Origin: an uncultured Prochlorococcus sp.
Lineage (GTDB): Bacteria; Cyanobacteriota; Cyanobacteriia; PCC-6307; Cyanobiaceae
DNA: 52,662 nt
Direction of reading: 5' to 3'
Assembly (NCBI GenBank): GCA_902590775.1
Contig: CACIYC010000008.1
Span: 1 to 52,662, forward strand
Shown here: piece after piece, positions 7,469 to 15,589 of the stretch
Layout: each line of letters starts with the position of its first letter
Position numbering within the stretch: the stretch's first letter is position 1
Notes under the pieces: generated by a model
The model's database searches: none
Told to the model about the DNA's origin: nothing
Seen by the model: only the letters and a program-made list of their open reading frames with translations
Position numbers and translations under genes: made by a program

Positions 7469-8554
7469 ATGCAAACCTATGGAAATCCAGACCCCACCTA
7501 TGGGTGGTGGGTTGGTAACTCTGTAGTAACCAACAAGTCAAGTCGATTTATAGGCTCGCATGTTGCGCATACAGGATTAATTTCATTTACAGCTGGTGCT
7601 AACACCCTTTGGGAACTGGCTCGCTACAACCCAGATATCCCAATGGGTCATCAAGGGATGGTGAGTATCCCTCATTTGGCTTCTTTGGGTATTGGTTTTG
7701 ACCAAGCAGGAGTCTTTACAGGTCAAGATATTGCCTTCGTTGGTATCTTCCATCTGATTTGCTCATTTGTTTATGCACTTGCTGGGCTTTTACACTCAGT
7801 CGTCTTTAGTGAAGATACTCAGAATTCTTCAGGTTTATTTGCTGATGGACGTCCTGAGCACCGCCAAGCAGCTAGGTTTAAGCTTGAATGGAACAATCCA
7901 GACAACCAGACATTTATCCTTGGACACCACCTCGTATTTTTTGGTGTTGCCAATATATGGTTTGTTGAATGGGCCAGAGTCCATGGTATCTACGACCCTG
8001 CTATAGAGGCGATACGTCAGGTTAATTACAACCTTGACCTTACGCAAATTTGGAATCATCAGTTTGATTTTATTCAGATAGACAGCCTTGAGGATGTCAT
8101 GGGTGGCCATGCTTTCTTGGCCTTCTTCCAAATTGGAGGTGGTGCATTCCATATTGCAACTAAGCAAATTGGTACTTATACCAATTTCAAAGGTGCTGGA
8201 TTACTTTCAGCAGAAGCAGTTCTCTCTTGGTCTTTAGCAGGTATCGGTTGGATGGCTATTATTGCAGCCTTCTGGTGTGCAACTAATACAACTGTTTATC
8301 CAGAAGCTTGGTATGGAGAGACTTTACAGCTTAAGTTTGCCATCTCTCCTTATTGGATAGATACAGGAAACATGGATGGTGTTGTTACTGGGCATACTTC
8401 ACGTGCTTGGTTAAGTAATGTCCATTACTACTTAGGATTCTTCTTTATTCAAGGTCACCTATGGCATGCAATTCGTGCAATGGGCTTTGACTTCAGGAAA
8501 GTTACAAGCGCTGTAGCTAACTTGGATAACGCAAAGATTACTTTGTCTGACTAA
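7469..8554 (+). CDS. pcb: Chlorophyll a/b-binding light-harvesting protein Pcb
   Basis: 361 residues from ATG, typical length for Pcb. The protein belongs to the CP43/IsiA family: six hydrophobic helices, the N-terminal MQTYGNPDPTYGWWVGNS signature, and many His residues in helices that ligate chlorophyll, as in GHHLVFFG, GGHAFLAFF and the C-terminal GHLWHAIRAMGF. It lacks the large lumenal loop of CP43. In Prochlorococcus these proteins bind divinyl chlorophylls and serve photosystem II or I as the main antenna, replacing phycobilisomes. There is no Shine-Dalgarno sequence near the ATG; a GGGGAG lies about 30 bases upstream. A small membrane protein follows after 18 bases and both share the terminator at 8847-8877. 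Which pcb paralogue this is cannot be decided here. Confidence 0.95.
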   Translation: MQTYGNPDPTYGWWVGNSVVTNKSSRFIGSHVAHTGLISFTAGANTLWELARYNPDIPMGHQGMVSIPHLASLGIGFDQAGVFTGQDIAFVGIFHLICSFVYALAGLLHSVVFSEDTQNSSGLFADGRPEHRQAARFKLEWNNPDNQTFILGHHLVFFGVANIWFVEWARVHGIYDPAIEAIRQVNYNLDLTQIWNHQFDFIQIDSLEDVMGGHAFLAFFQIGGGAFHIATKQIGTYTNFKGAGLLSAEAVLSWSLAGIGWMAIIAAFWCATNTTVYPEAWYGETLQLKFAISPYWIDTGNMDGVVTGHTSRAWLSNVHYYLGFFFIQGHLWHAIRAMGFDFRKVTSAVANLDNAKITLSD

Positions 8555-8572
8555 AAACTATTTACCCTCGAT

Positions 8573-8791
8573 ATGATTGACTTCACTCATATGCTGGATT
8601 TTGCAACTCAGCTACCTCACCCATCAGACTTAGGTTTAGTAAAACCATCAGGTGGATTCCAATTACTACCAGTAGTATTTGGATTCCTTGCAATTATTCA
8701 AGTCTCTCAATTCCATTGGTATGCAAGAGACTGTAACGATCCTGAAAAGTTTGAAGGAACAGAAAGGCAAAAACTTTCAGGTAGAGTCTGA
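8573..8791 (+). CDS. Small membrane protein co-transcribed with pcb
   Basis: 72 residues from ATG, starting 18 bases after the pcb stop and ending about 55 bases before a strong terminator, so it is probably in the pcb transcript. A polar N-terminal part (HMLDFATQLPHPSDLGLVKPSGG) precedes one hydrophobic helix at about 29-47, followed by HWYARDCNDPEKFEG and a basic end. The position suggests a role with the antenna or a photosystem, perhaps as a linker or assembly peptide. I do not recognise it as a standard Psa or Psb subunit. Confidence 0.7.
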   Translation: MIDFTHMLDFATQLPHPSDLGLVKPSGGFQLLPVVFGFLAIIQVSQFHWYARDCNDPEKFEGTERQKLSGRV

Positions 8792-8846
8792 AAAATGCTT
8801 TAAACGCTCAACTTTCCTTTATCCCATTAAAAAGATTAAATCTTTT

Positions 8847-8877
8847 AAGCCTCGTCTTTTAAAGACGGGGCTTTTTT
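8847..8877 (+). terminator. Rho-independent terminator of the pcb transcript
   Basis: AAGCCTCGTCTTT pairs with AAGACGGGGCTT through an almost perfect stem with a short loop, followed by a run of six T. It is well placed 55 bases after the small gene downstream of pcb. Confidence 0.9.
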
Positions 8878-9123
8878 ATCTTCTGGAAACCATTTAATAG
8901 CAACATGCATGCTTAGGAATCAATTTTTTAGTACTTTTCATTCACTTTCTATGTATAAATGCCTGAGTCCTTTCTCTCATAGACAAAAAAATAATATTGA
9001 TTTAGAAATATAAACAGCTTTATGCTTTTCTTTATTTTCTAAGTGAATCCATTTAAATCAGTTGATCTATCTATCTGCTCACCAATTTCATGCTTCACTT
9101 GAAAAACTATTTAGGAGGAAATG

Positions 9124-9249
9124 ATGCTTCATTTAAACAACATTGCACCTATTCTTGCAGGCCTAACCCTCGCTTGGCTCGTGGTTTTGGGCACTAGAGA
9201 ATTATTTAAAGAGGCTTCTGTGATTGTTCTGAAAAAAACAACTTCTTAA
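9124..9249 (+). CDS. Small single-helix membrane protein, 41 residues
   Basis: A very strong Shine-Dalgarno sequence (AGGAGG at 9113-9118) precedes two adjacent ATG codons at 9121 and 9124; spacing favours the second. The peptide has one hydrophobic helix (about residues 6-24, with a central Trp) and a basic C-terminal tail ending in KKTTS. The size and layout are like small photosynthetic or respiratory complex subunits, but I cannot match it to a named one. Too short for most gene callers. Confidence 0.65.
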   Translation: MLHLNNIAPILAGLTLAWLVVLGTRELFKEASVIVLKKTTS

Positions 9250-9294
9250 TTTAATTCTTATATAATCGTTTGAACTAGTTCTTTAATTAAATCA

Positions 9295-9771
9295 TTGGAT
9301 ATTAAGAGGATTTCGCCTTTATATCAATATTGGATGTCAGATCAGACTGATGAGGATGAGGCCGACAGACTTCTTATGGCTAATTTGGAAAGCAAAGCTT
9401 CTTACTTGTTTGTGAAAGAGCCATATAAGTGGGAGAACCTTTTTCAATCCATTACAAGAGAACTGGTTCAGGGAGATTATGACTCAATTAGGGCTATGCA
9501 TATTTTACTAAGCACAATTTCACTATCAGAAAAAGAAAAAATATTGCAGATTTTTGAAGTGGAAGATATATTTGATAGTTATATTTTAGAGCAACTTAAA
9601 GGCTTTTCTTCTATTAGCTCTTATACTAAAAAAAATCCATTAAGATTCTTAAGAATATTATTTGTGATTTTTACTAATCCTTATGGAATAGCTATTAAAA
9701 GAAAAAAAAATCATATTTACGAAAAAACTGGTTCTTTTCTCTACAACCTCAAAAAAATTATTAGATTATAA
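9295..9771 (+). CDS. Hypothetical protein, 158 residues
   Basis: The frame opens with TTG at 9295; an ATG at 9334 is an alternative that would shorten it by 13 residues. The first two thirds are acidic and helical (DQTDEDEADRLLMANLES). A hydrophobic patch near 118-130 (FLRILFVIFTNPYG) is followed by a basic tail. No family is recognised. There is no strong ribosome binding site. The unusual split into an acidic front and a basic back suggests a peripheral membrane protein. Confidence 0.4.
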   Translation: MDIKRISPLYQYWMSDQTDEDEADRLLMANLESKASYLFVKEPYKWENLFQSITRELVQGDYDSIRAMHILLSTISLSEKEKILQIFEVEDIFDSYILEQLKGFSSISSYTKKNPLRFLRILFVIFTNPYGIAIKRKKNHIYEKTGSFLYNLKKIIRL

Positions 9772-9867
9772 ATTATTTTGAAATTCTTTTTAGAGGAGTA
9801 ATCTTTTCGAGACCTTGTATTTGAGAATTTAGTTATAATTCATTCATTCAGAAAATCAACTTAATTG

Positions 9868-10515
9868 ATGACTGTTCAAATCTTGACAGATTACGAAAGA
9901 ACAAAAGAAGATAATAATGATGATTCACTCTTTTATTCTCAGCCGAGATTTGTTAATCATTTAGACGAATCTTTTCGGAATAGATTAACAAATTTGTATC
10001 GAGAGAAAATTCCAGAAGGCTCTGTCTTGCTAGACTTAATGTCTAGTTGGATTAGTCATTTACCTAAGGAGATCAAATATAAAAGAGTTATTGGACATGG
10101 TCTAAATGCAAATGAACTAGAAAATAATCAACGTTTAGATGCATATTGGGTTCAAGATTTAAATGTATCGCAGGAATTACCTTTAGATGACTCTTCAATT
10201 GATGTGTGTTTAATGGTTGCCGCTTGGCAGTATTTACAATACCCAGAAAAGTTGGCATTAGATTTGAAGCGTGTAATTAAACCAAATGGTCGGTTGATTG
10301 TTTCTTTCTCTAACAGAGCTTTTTGGACAAAAGCACCTCGTGTATGGATTGAGGGCTCAAATAGTGATCATATTAATTATATTAAGAATGTTTTAGTAGC
10401 ACAAGGTTGGCCTGAACCAGATTATTTAGCAGAACCAACAAAAAGACAAGGCATAAGATCTTTTTTATTACCTAGTAGTGATCCTTTCTTTTCTGTATTA
10501 GCAGTAAATTCTTAG
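9868..10515 (+). CDS. Class I SAM-dependent methyltransferase
   Basis: 215 residues from ATG. The SAM-binding region is partly degenerate: VLLDLMSSWISHLP near 52 replaces the usual Gly-rich loop, while LPLDDSSIDVCLMVAAWQYL and LKRVIKPNGRLIVSFSNRAF are typical of the type 11 group. A short C-terminal domain contains WPEPDYL. The substrate is unknown. The lack of the GxGxG loop is notable but occurs in cyanobacterial members I recall. No neighbour suggests a pathway. Confidence 0.65.
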   Translation: MTVQILTDYERTKEDNNDDSLFYSQPRFVNHLDESFRNRLTNLYREKIPEGSVLLDLMSSWISHLPKEIKYKRVIGHGLNANELENNQRLDAYWVQDLNVSQELPLDDSSIDVCLMVAAWQYLQYPEKLALDLKRVIKPNGRLIVSFSNRAFWTKAPRVWIEGSNSDHINYIKNVLVAQGWPEPDYLAEPTKRQGIRSFLLPSSDPFFSVLAVNS

Positions 10516-10759
10516 ATTTTTCTTAACTGGAAGAAATAATATCTCTCTTTGATTGTAAAATAAGAATCTTTTATTATTTAAATAGATAACTATTATTTTT
10601 ATATTGCTAATATTAATTTAGCTATTTAAGTCTTAGTCGAGCCAGCTCACCTGGCATCTCTGTAGTAGTTATTACTTAGGTACTTTATCTTCGGTAACTA
10701 ATGTGATGTATTAGATTTAAATCATGCTAGAAATAGAAAATTAGAAATAGAATTATTTT

Positions 10760-10912
10760 ATGCCTATCTTTAAAGACCAGTTTTGCTTGGGAGATGAAGT
10801 GGATCCAATTGATTCTTATTTTGAATGCATAACTTCATGTAGCATTGGAGATGAAGGCAGAGATTGTGTCAGCCATTGTATAGAAATACATTTAAAGTCA
10901 AATTGTGATTAG
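10760..10912 (+). CDS. Small Cys-rich protein, 50 residues
   Basis: An ATG at 10760 opens 50 codons ending in TAG. Six Cys are spread over the peptide, several in pairs three or four residues apart (CITSC, CVSHC), in an acidic sequence. The pattern FECITSC followed by DCVSHCIE resembles a short protein I recall from marine Synechococcus and Prochlorococcus. The two CxxxC pairs suggest metal or disulfide binding, for example a CHCH-like helical hairpin; this is inference. No signal peptide is present. It is not likely to be noise, given the regular Cys spacing. Confidence 0.6.
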   Translation: MPIFKDQFCLGDEVDPIDSYFECITSCSIGDEGRDCVSHCIEIHLKSNCD

Positions 10913-11000
10913 GGGTTCAAAAGTTAAATGAATAAGAAAATATCTTATTTTTATTATTAGCTTTACCTTTGACTAGGAATTAGGGGTAGATGCTAGAAAC

Positions 11001-11168
11001 TCAATCTTTTTCTTTTTGCTTGCCTTGGATGTAACTAGAGAGAATCCCATAGAGAGCGCCAAAAGCCCACGATCCTACTAAGAGTCCTATAGCAACTACT
11101 AAGATTGAGAAAGCAGAAACTCCAGCATCATTAGGTCCGTAATGAATAGCAGGATCAAAAGGGTCCAT
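11001..11168 (-). CDS. Small single-helix membrane protein, 55 residues
   Basis: An ATG at 11168 opens 55 codons ending in TGA. The N-terminus is polar (MDPFDPAIHYGPNDAGVS), a helix of about 25 residues follows (AFSILVVAIGLLVGSWAFGALYG), and the C-terminus is polar and basic (QGKQKEKD). This looks like a genuine single-pass membrane peptide. No name can be given. It is on the opposite strand to its left neighbour and probably has its own promoter in the spacer to the right. Confidence 0.6.
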   Translation of the reverse strand: MDPFDPAIHYGPNDAGVSAFSILVVAIGLLVGSWAFGALYGILSSYIQGKQKEKD

Positions 11169-11383
11169 GATAATAAAATTACTAGCTAAACAAGTCTGAG
11201 AGGCTTTTGCTTCTCAAGAATAATTCGCTAGAAAGCTTGTATGAACTTAATAATAGATGCAATGCTTATTTCTGTTTGCAATAACATGTCTTTATTAAGC
11301 TTTGAATGAACTCTTTTGATTTGGTTTGCTTCCTATAATTTCTTGATATTAGTGACAAGAGTAATTTCTTTTGATCTTACTTC

Positions 11384-11566
11384 CTATTTAGATAATTCTT
11401 GCTCAGGTTTAAGTTTAGAATTATGCTCAATCTTTCGAAGGTATCTTTTTTGTTGACCGGTTTCTTCAACTTCAACATGCCAGCCACATGAAAGCCTATG
11501 ATCAATTTCCTCAAAATTAAATTGATTTAGAAACTTTTTAGCTGATCTTCTTTTTGATTCTTTCAT
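11384..11566 (-). CDS. Small basic hypothetical protein, 60 residues
   Basis: 60 residues from ATG, soluble, with basic ends (MKESKRRSAKKFLNQF) and a central CGWHVEVEETGQQKRYLRK segment. It has no transmembrane region. The composition could suit a nucleic-acid binding peptide, but no family is recognised. It is divergent from the DUF1499 gene, with about 100 bases between the starts. Confidence 0.5.
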   Translation of the reverse strand: MKESKRRSAKKFLNQFNFEEIDHRLSCGWHVEVEETGQQKRYLRKIEHNSKLKPEQELSK

Positions 11567-11664
11567 GACTTTTTATATTTCAATTTAATCTAGTTTATCA
11601 GTTTTCAGCAATTTGCTAGCATCATTATCTTGAATACTGAATTTGAACTTTTTTATTTTGTGTA

Positions 11665-12069
11665 ATGCAGAGAGCTATCATATATATTCTTTGCTTACTT
11701 ATAAGTGTATTTATAGGAGTTGACTCTTCCATGTCATTAAATGAAGCAGGAAATCTCAATGATTGCATTATCAGTACTAACTGTGCGCGAGTTGAGTGGT
11801 CTTACAAAAAATCTAAAGATGCATTTAAAAAGCTAGTTGATATTGCATCTAGTCTTCCTAGGGTTAATGTTGTTGAATCGAATAATAATTATTGGCATGG
11901 CATTGTAAGAAGCTTAATATTTAGATTCCCAGATGATCTTGAAATTCTTCATATTCCTGGAAAAAATATGATTCAAGTTAGATCTGCTTCCAGGATAGGA
12001 CTTGGAGACCTTGGGGTTAATCAAAAGCGAATAAATAAATTACATTCTGCACTTCAAGAATTACTTTGA
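11665..12069 (+). CDS. DUF1499 family protein with signal peptide
   Basis: 134 residues from ATG. A hydrophobic N-terminus (residues 4-19) looks like a signal peptide or anchor. The rest fits DUF1499: N-C-A-R-V-E-W near 39, LPRVNVVESNNNYWHGIVRSLIFRF near 64, and the signature VRSASRIGLGDLGVNQKRI near 105. Members are exported or lipid-linked proteins of unknown function. The Cys pair at 33 and 40 may form a disulfide outside the cytoplasm. The length is normal for the family. Confidence 0.8.
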   Translation: MQRAIIYILCLLISVFIGVDSSMSLNEAGNLNDCIISTNCARVEWSYKKSKDAFKKLVDIASSLPRVNVVESNNNYWHGIVRSLIFRFPDDLEILHIPGKNMIQVRSASRIGLGDLGVNQKRINKLHSALQELL

Positions 12070-12116
12070 AAATCTTTTTATCAAATAAGTAGGATATTTT
12101 TAATTTTTTAGAGAGA

Positions 12117-12437
12117 TCATTCATCTTGTTGGGATGCCTTTAATGCTTGCATGGCCATATGTATATGTGCTTCCATTGCTCCTAGAGCAAGAAGTGACTT
12201 AGAGCTTTTGCTTTTTGTTAGTAACCTTTCGCTTTCTCTAAGGCTTGTAATTAATTCATTACTTATCTCTGACCAATTTAAAAGCAATTCATTTAAACTA
12301 TCTTTTTCTTCTGCTAAATGATTTTTGCTGACTTTTAAACTCTTATCATCTTTCTTTGCATTGCTTAATAGTTTGTTAAGCTTTTTGTGGCTTATAGATT
12401 CAGGGAAGCTTGGAATATTTTTCAAAATAAAAAACAT
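12117..12437 (-). CDS. Hypothetical helical protein, 106 residues
   Basis: 106 residues from ATG, soluble, rich in Lys, Ser, Leu and Glu, with heptad-like spacing over residues 40-85. It probably forms a helical bundle or coiled coil. The C-terminal part ALGAMEAHIHMAMQALKASQQ is the least repetitive. No family is recognised. It is downstream of murD on the same strand, 139 bases away, and could be the last gene of that run. Confidence 0.5.
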   Translation of the reverse strand: MFFILKNIPSFPESISHKKLNKLLSNAKKDDKSLKVSKNHLAEEKDSLNELLLNWSEISNELITSLRESERLLTKSKSSKSLLALGAMEAHIHMAMQALKASQQDE

Positions 12438-12576
12438 TTACTTCTGCTTAAGATATCCTTAATATAGATATTCTGCTAGTTGATTTTTGTTGGGATGACC
12501 GACCAAGAAGTTCATTTTTAGAATCGAAATAGTATTTTCTCCAATGTTTTGTATGGCTTTTTGAAAAACCTGCTTC

Positions 12577-13986
12577 TTATAGTGGCTCATAAATTGAATA
12601 TTTTCTGATTAAAGATTTAAAATGATTTCCTCGCTCTTCAAAATTATTATATTGATCGTAACTTGCACAACCAGGAGAAAAAAGAATAATCTTTGCTTTT
12701 AATTTTTTTACTAGTTCAATTGATCTTTTTAGAGACTGATCAAGGTCTTGGTAGTAATTCAAGTATCCTTTGAAACCGCTTTCTTTTATAAGATTCTTAA
12801 GTGTCATTCCACTCTCTCCAAAAAGAATTACAGCAGATGCTTTTAAATTGATTTGCTTTAACCATCCATTAGTATTTCCTTCTTTTAGTCTCCCTCCTGC
12901 AATTAGTATAGTTTTGCCTTTAATTGCTTTTAAAGCTATTTCGGATGAATCTAAATTGGTAGCTTTACTATCATTGAGAATATTTATATTTTTTATTTCG
13001 TTGATGCTTTCTAGTCTATGAGGCAAGCCTTGAAAATTATTGATTGCATTACTTATTCCTTTTGATGAAAGCCCTATCTTTCTTGCTGCAGCTGTAACTA
13101 AGAGAAGGTTCTGAAGATTATGCTCTCCAGGCAAATTAAGAACTGAAGACTCAAACAACTCTTCTTCTCCTTCCATTAATTTGCCTTTTACAGATATCCA
13201 ATAGTCATAGTGACTTTTATTTGATGTAGATGGTTCTGTAGTAATCCAAATTCCTTTAGGTAGTTTTAATCGATTTGCTGCTAGAAATTTGTCGTCACCG
13301 TTGTATATGCGAATAAATGATTTTTCAATAAGGCTACGTTTGATTTGAATATAATTTTTTAATGATCCATGCCTTTCAAGATGATCTGGAGTAAGAGTTG
13401 TCCAGATCCCTATGTATGGTTTTATTTCTGGGGCACTTTCTATTTGAAAACTACTTAATTCAACGACTAACCATTTAGGCGTTATTTGATGACTTTTATG
13501 TAGTTTTAAGGCTAGTTCACTTGCAGCTTTGCCTACATTTCCAGCGATATCAGAAGAAATAAGATTTTCGTTTAGAACGTGGTTGAGCATATGAGTTACT
13601 GTTGTTTTGCCATTTGTTCCTGTAATTCCTATCCATGGAATATTTTGTAGTGTTTTCCATGCTAAAGAGATTTCAGGTTCAATAAGTATTCCTTTTTTCC
13701 TTAATTGATTAAGAGTTGGATGATCCCATGGAATCCCAGGACTTGTTATAACCATTGAGAATTGATTTTCCCATGGTTCAAAGCTAGATAATTTCAGTGG
13801 CATTCCAAGTTGAACCTGTATCCCTTCTGTTTGTAAATTTTTCGCTAATTCTTCAAAGGATTCTTTTCGAGACTTTTCAAATACCAAGACATTATTACCT
13901 TTTTCATTTAAATACTTAGCTGCAGCAAGTCCTGATCGTCCCAAACCTAAGACAATTATTAGTGAGTTGGACTTTGAATCAGTCAC
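12577..13986 (-). CDS. murD: UDP-N-acetylmuramoylalanine-D-glutamate ligase MurD
   Basis: Adds D-glutamate to UDP-MurNAc-L-alanine in the cytoplasmic stage of peptidoglycan synthesis. From a GTG at 13986 the protein has 469 residues, normal for MurD. The Rossmann-like start GLGRSGLAAA, the ATP-binding GTNGKTT at about 123-129, and the C-terminal LNDSKATN and FSPGCASYDQ motifs are present. The open frame continues upstream to 14112, but that extension is only the read-through of tRNA-Val, so I place the start at the GTG eight bases after the tRNA end. No Shine-Dalgarno sequence is seen; translation may depend on processing of a tRNA-mRNA precursor. Confidence 0.92.
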   Translation of the reverse strand: MTDSKSNSLIIVLGLGRSGLAAAKYLNEKGNNVLVFEKSRKESFEELAKNLQTEGIQVQLGMPLKLSSFEPWENQFSMVITSPGIPWDHPTLNQLRKKGILIEPEISLAWKTLQNIPWIGITGTNGKTTVTHMLNHVLNENLISSDIAGNVGKAASELALKLHKSHQITPKWLVVELSSFQIESAPEIKPYIGIWTTLTPDHLERHGSLKNYIQIKRSLIEKSFIRIYNGDDKFLAANRLKLPKGIWITTEPSTSNKSHYDYWISVKGKLMEGEEELFESSVLNLPGEHNLQNLLLVTAAARKIGLSSKGISNAINNFQGLPHRLESINEIKNINILNDSKATNLDSSEIALKAIKGKTILIAGGRLKEGNTNGWLKQINLKASAVILFGESGMTLKNLIKESGFKGYLNYYQDLDQSLKRSIELVKKLKAKIILFSPGCASYDQYNNFEERGNHFKSLIRKYSIYEPL

Positions 13987-13994
13987 ATTTTTAA

Positions 13995-14066
13995 TGGGCG
14001 ATACTGGAATCGAACCAGTGACTCCTACCGTGTCAAGGTAGTGCTCTACCTCTGAGCTAATCGCCC
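13995..14066 (-). tRNA. trnV-GAC: tRNA-Val (GAC)
   Basis: The 72-base minus-strand sequence folds as a cloverleaf: GGGCGAT/ATCGCCC acceptor stem, TAGCTCAGAGGTAGAGC D-arm, anticodon loop TTGACAC with GAC, and the GGTTCGATTCC T-arm. The CCA end is not encoded. It lies between the S4-domain gene and murD, all on the same strand. Confidence 0.97.
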
Positions 14067-14142
14067 GTTCAAAACCATATTTAAATGGTTGTACTTTAAG
14101 GCTTTTATTCAATCAAGCTAGCAGTAAATACTTGATGAATTT

Positions 14143-14931
14143 TTATTGCCTAATTAATTCCACTCTCCATCGTTCTCTCTTTGTAATTTCTAAACTTAAA
14201 ATTTCTATACTTCCTTTACCTTCAAGTTGGATTCGATCGCCAACTTTTACCGCATGTCTTGAATTTTTTATTGGATACCAGTTGAGTCTTAACCTGCCAC
14301 CCTTGACTGCACTAGTGATTTTAGCTCTTGATAAACCAAACCCTGCTGAAGCAATAGCATCGATTCTTTGTGAGGCCTCAATAGAAGTTAATTTTTTTGG
14401 GATGCGTTGCAAAGGAAATTTTAGATCTTTTAGATCAGTAGATTTGTATTTTATTTCTACATCTCTTATTAATCCATTGCGATTTGCAAGTGATTTTGTT
14501 GCTTCAGGAGTGCAAATTGCTTGGGCTCCTCTATCCCCAATGGTCCAAATATCACCTATGTCTTCGATTTCAATTCCCTCATTTGTTAATGCTTGAAGAA
14601 AATCATTAGGGGTGGTTCTATCAAATAAGAAATTTCCCTCAATTTTAATAGCACTTATTGGGACTTTATTTGGATGGATCAATCCTTCTTGTTCTTTCCT
14701 AAGGACTAGAATTCTTTGCCTTTCTGCTCTAGGGAAGCCCCCAGAAGATGAGAAAGTGAGATCAGCAATTTCTTTGAAAACTTTTAATGCTTCTTCTCTA
14801 ATGGGAGCGGCAACAAATTTTGTCCAAATTGGTTCCCAGGTTCTTAGAGCTTTTTCTGCTTTAGTTAACAGCTCATCGACTTCCAAAGAGTATTCACAGC
14901 CTTTCAGTAGTTTTTTTCTAGAAAGTTTCAA
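14143..14931 (-). CDS. Photosystem II S4 domain protein
   Basis: 262 residues from ATG. The C-terminal third is an S4 RNA-binding domain (about 180-245: SIEASQRIDAIASAGFGLSRAKI, then GGRLRLNW and VGDRIQLEGKGSIEI). The N-terminal part contains SGGFPRAERQRI, typical of the cyanobacterial and plastid family known as the photosystem II S4 domain protein. It is thought to bind RNA, and the link to photosystem II is by family name only. The start overlaps the stop of the upstream gene by four bases (ATGA), so the two are translationally coupled. Confidence 0.85.
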   Translation of the reverse strand: MKLSRKKLLKGCEYSLEVDELLTKAEKALRTWEPIWTKFVAAPIREEALKVFKEIADLTFSSSGGFPRAERQRILVLRKEQEGLIHPNKVPISAIKIEGNFLFDRTTPNDFLQALTNEGIEIEDIGDIWTIGDRGAQAICTPEATKSLANRNGLIRDVEIKYKSTDLKDLKFPLQRIPKKLTSIEASQRIDAIASAGFGLSRAKITSAVKGGRLRLNWYPIKNSRHAVKVGDRIQLEGKGSIEILSLEITKRERWRVELIRQ

Positions 14932-15503
14932 ATTAGATTTAGATTGATTATTTCGCTCGGATCTATTTCTTTAATTGATGGCCAAGGGAGATCAATCTCC
15001 AAAGGGGTTTCTAAAAGAATCAGCCATGCACCTTGCTTATTGCGTTTGAAAATGTCTTTGAGATCATCTTCTTGATTGTTACTGACACTCCTTGCAGCAA
15101 AGAAACTACCTATCCAGCCCGATGCCATACCTAAGAGCCCCCCTATAATCGGCTCGCTTGCACTGTTAAACCCAAGGTCAGAGAATGTACTTAAATCTGT
15201 CATTCCAGAAAAAGTTAACCCAGCAACAAAGCCAAAGGGCATTAACCATTTTGCCATTTTTCGTTGGCGCTCTTCTCTAGAGATTTTTGGATTTAATAAC
15301 TTAACCTCATTAATTTTGACCCTCTTTGGGAGATTATTCTTTTGAGATTGATTTGGTTCGAATGAATTTTCTTTCAAATTAGGCTCTATCAGTTCAAAGT
15401 TGCTGATTTTTTCCTTGTTGATTTGTAATTTCTCCCACAATTGATAAGCTTTTTCCTCATGATCCACAACAAGTATGCAAATAGCCACAAAAGTAGTCCT
15501 CAA
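14928..15503 (-). CDS. Conserved cyanobacterial membrane protein
   Basis: 191 residues from a TTG at 15503; a GTG at 15467 (VDHEEKAYQLW) is an alternative. The N-terminal AICILVVDHEEKAYQLWEKL looks like a beta strand followed by a helix. The middle is basic and polar. Two hydrophobic stretches at about 92-112 and 120-137, the latter Gly-rich (IGGLLGMASGWIGSFFAA), point to membrane insertion. The C-terminus ends in a domain with WLILLETPLEIDLPW. No function is known to me. It is coupled to the S4-domain gene. Confidence 0.6.
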   Translation of the reverse strand: MRTTFVAICILVVDHEEKAYQLWEKLQINKEKISNFELIEPNLKENSFEPNQSQKNNLPKRVKINEVKLLNPKISREERQRKMAKWLMPFGFVAGLTFSGMTDLSTFSDLGFNSASEPIIGGLLGMASGWIGSFFAARSVSNNQEDDLKDIFKRNKQGAWLILLETPLEIDLPWPSIKEIDPSEIINLNLI

Positions 15504-15589
15504 TTGTTTGAATTCTGACCTGTCTTGATATAAAACGGATCATACACATTTAGGTTATTAAAGTTTATTTAGGCATAGGTTCGCCTTAA

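Noticed and set aside
7835..8167. Minus-strand 110-codon frame inside pcb
   Set aside because: It is the antisense shadow of a highly conserved coding gene.
10636..10720. Hairpin GCCAG/CTGGC and nearby short repeats as a small RNA
   Set aside because: The stem is only five bases and there is no terminator nearby.
13987..14112. N-terminal 42-residue extension of MurD from a TTG at 14112
   Set aside because: Most of it is the translation of tRNA-Val, and the family start fits the GTG at 13986.
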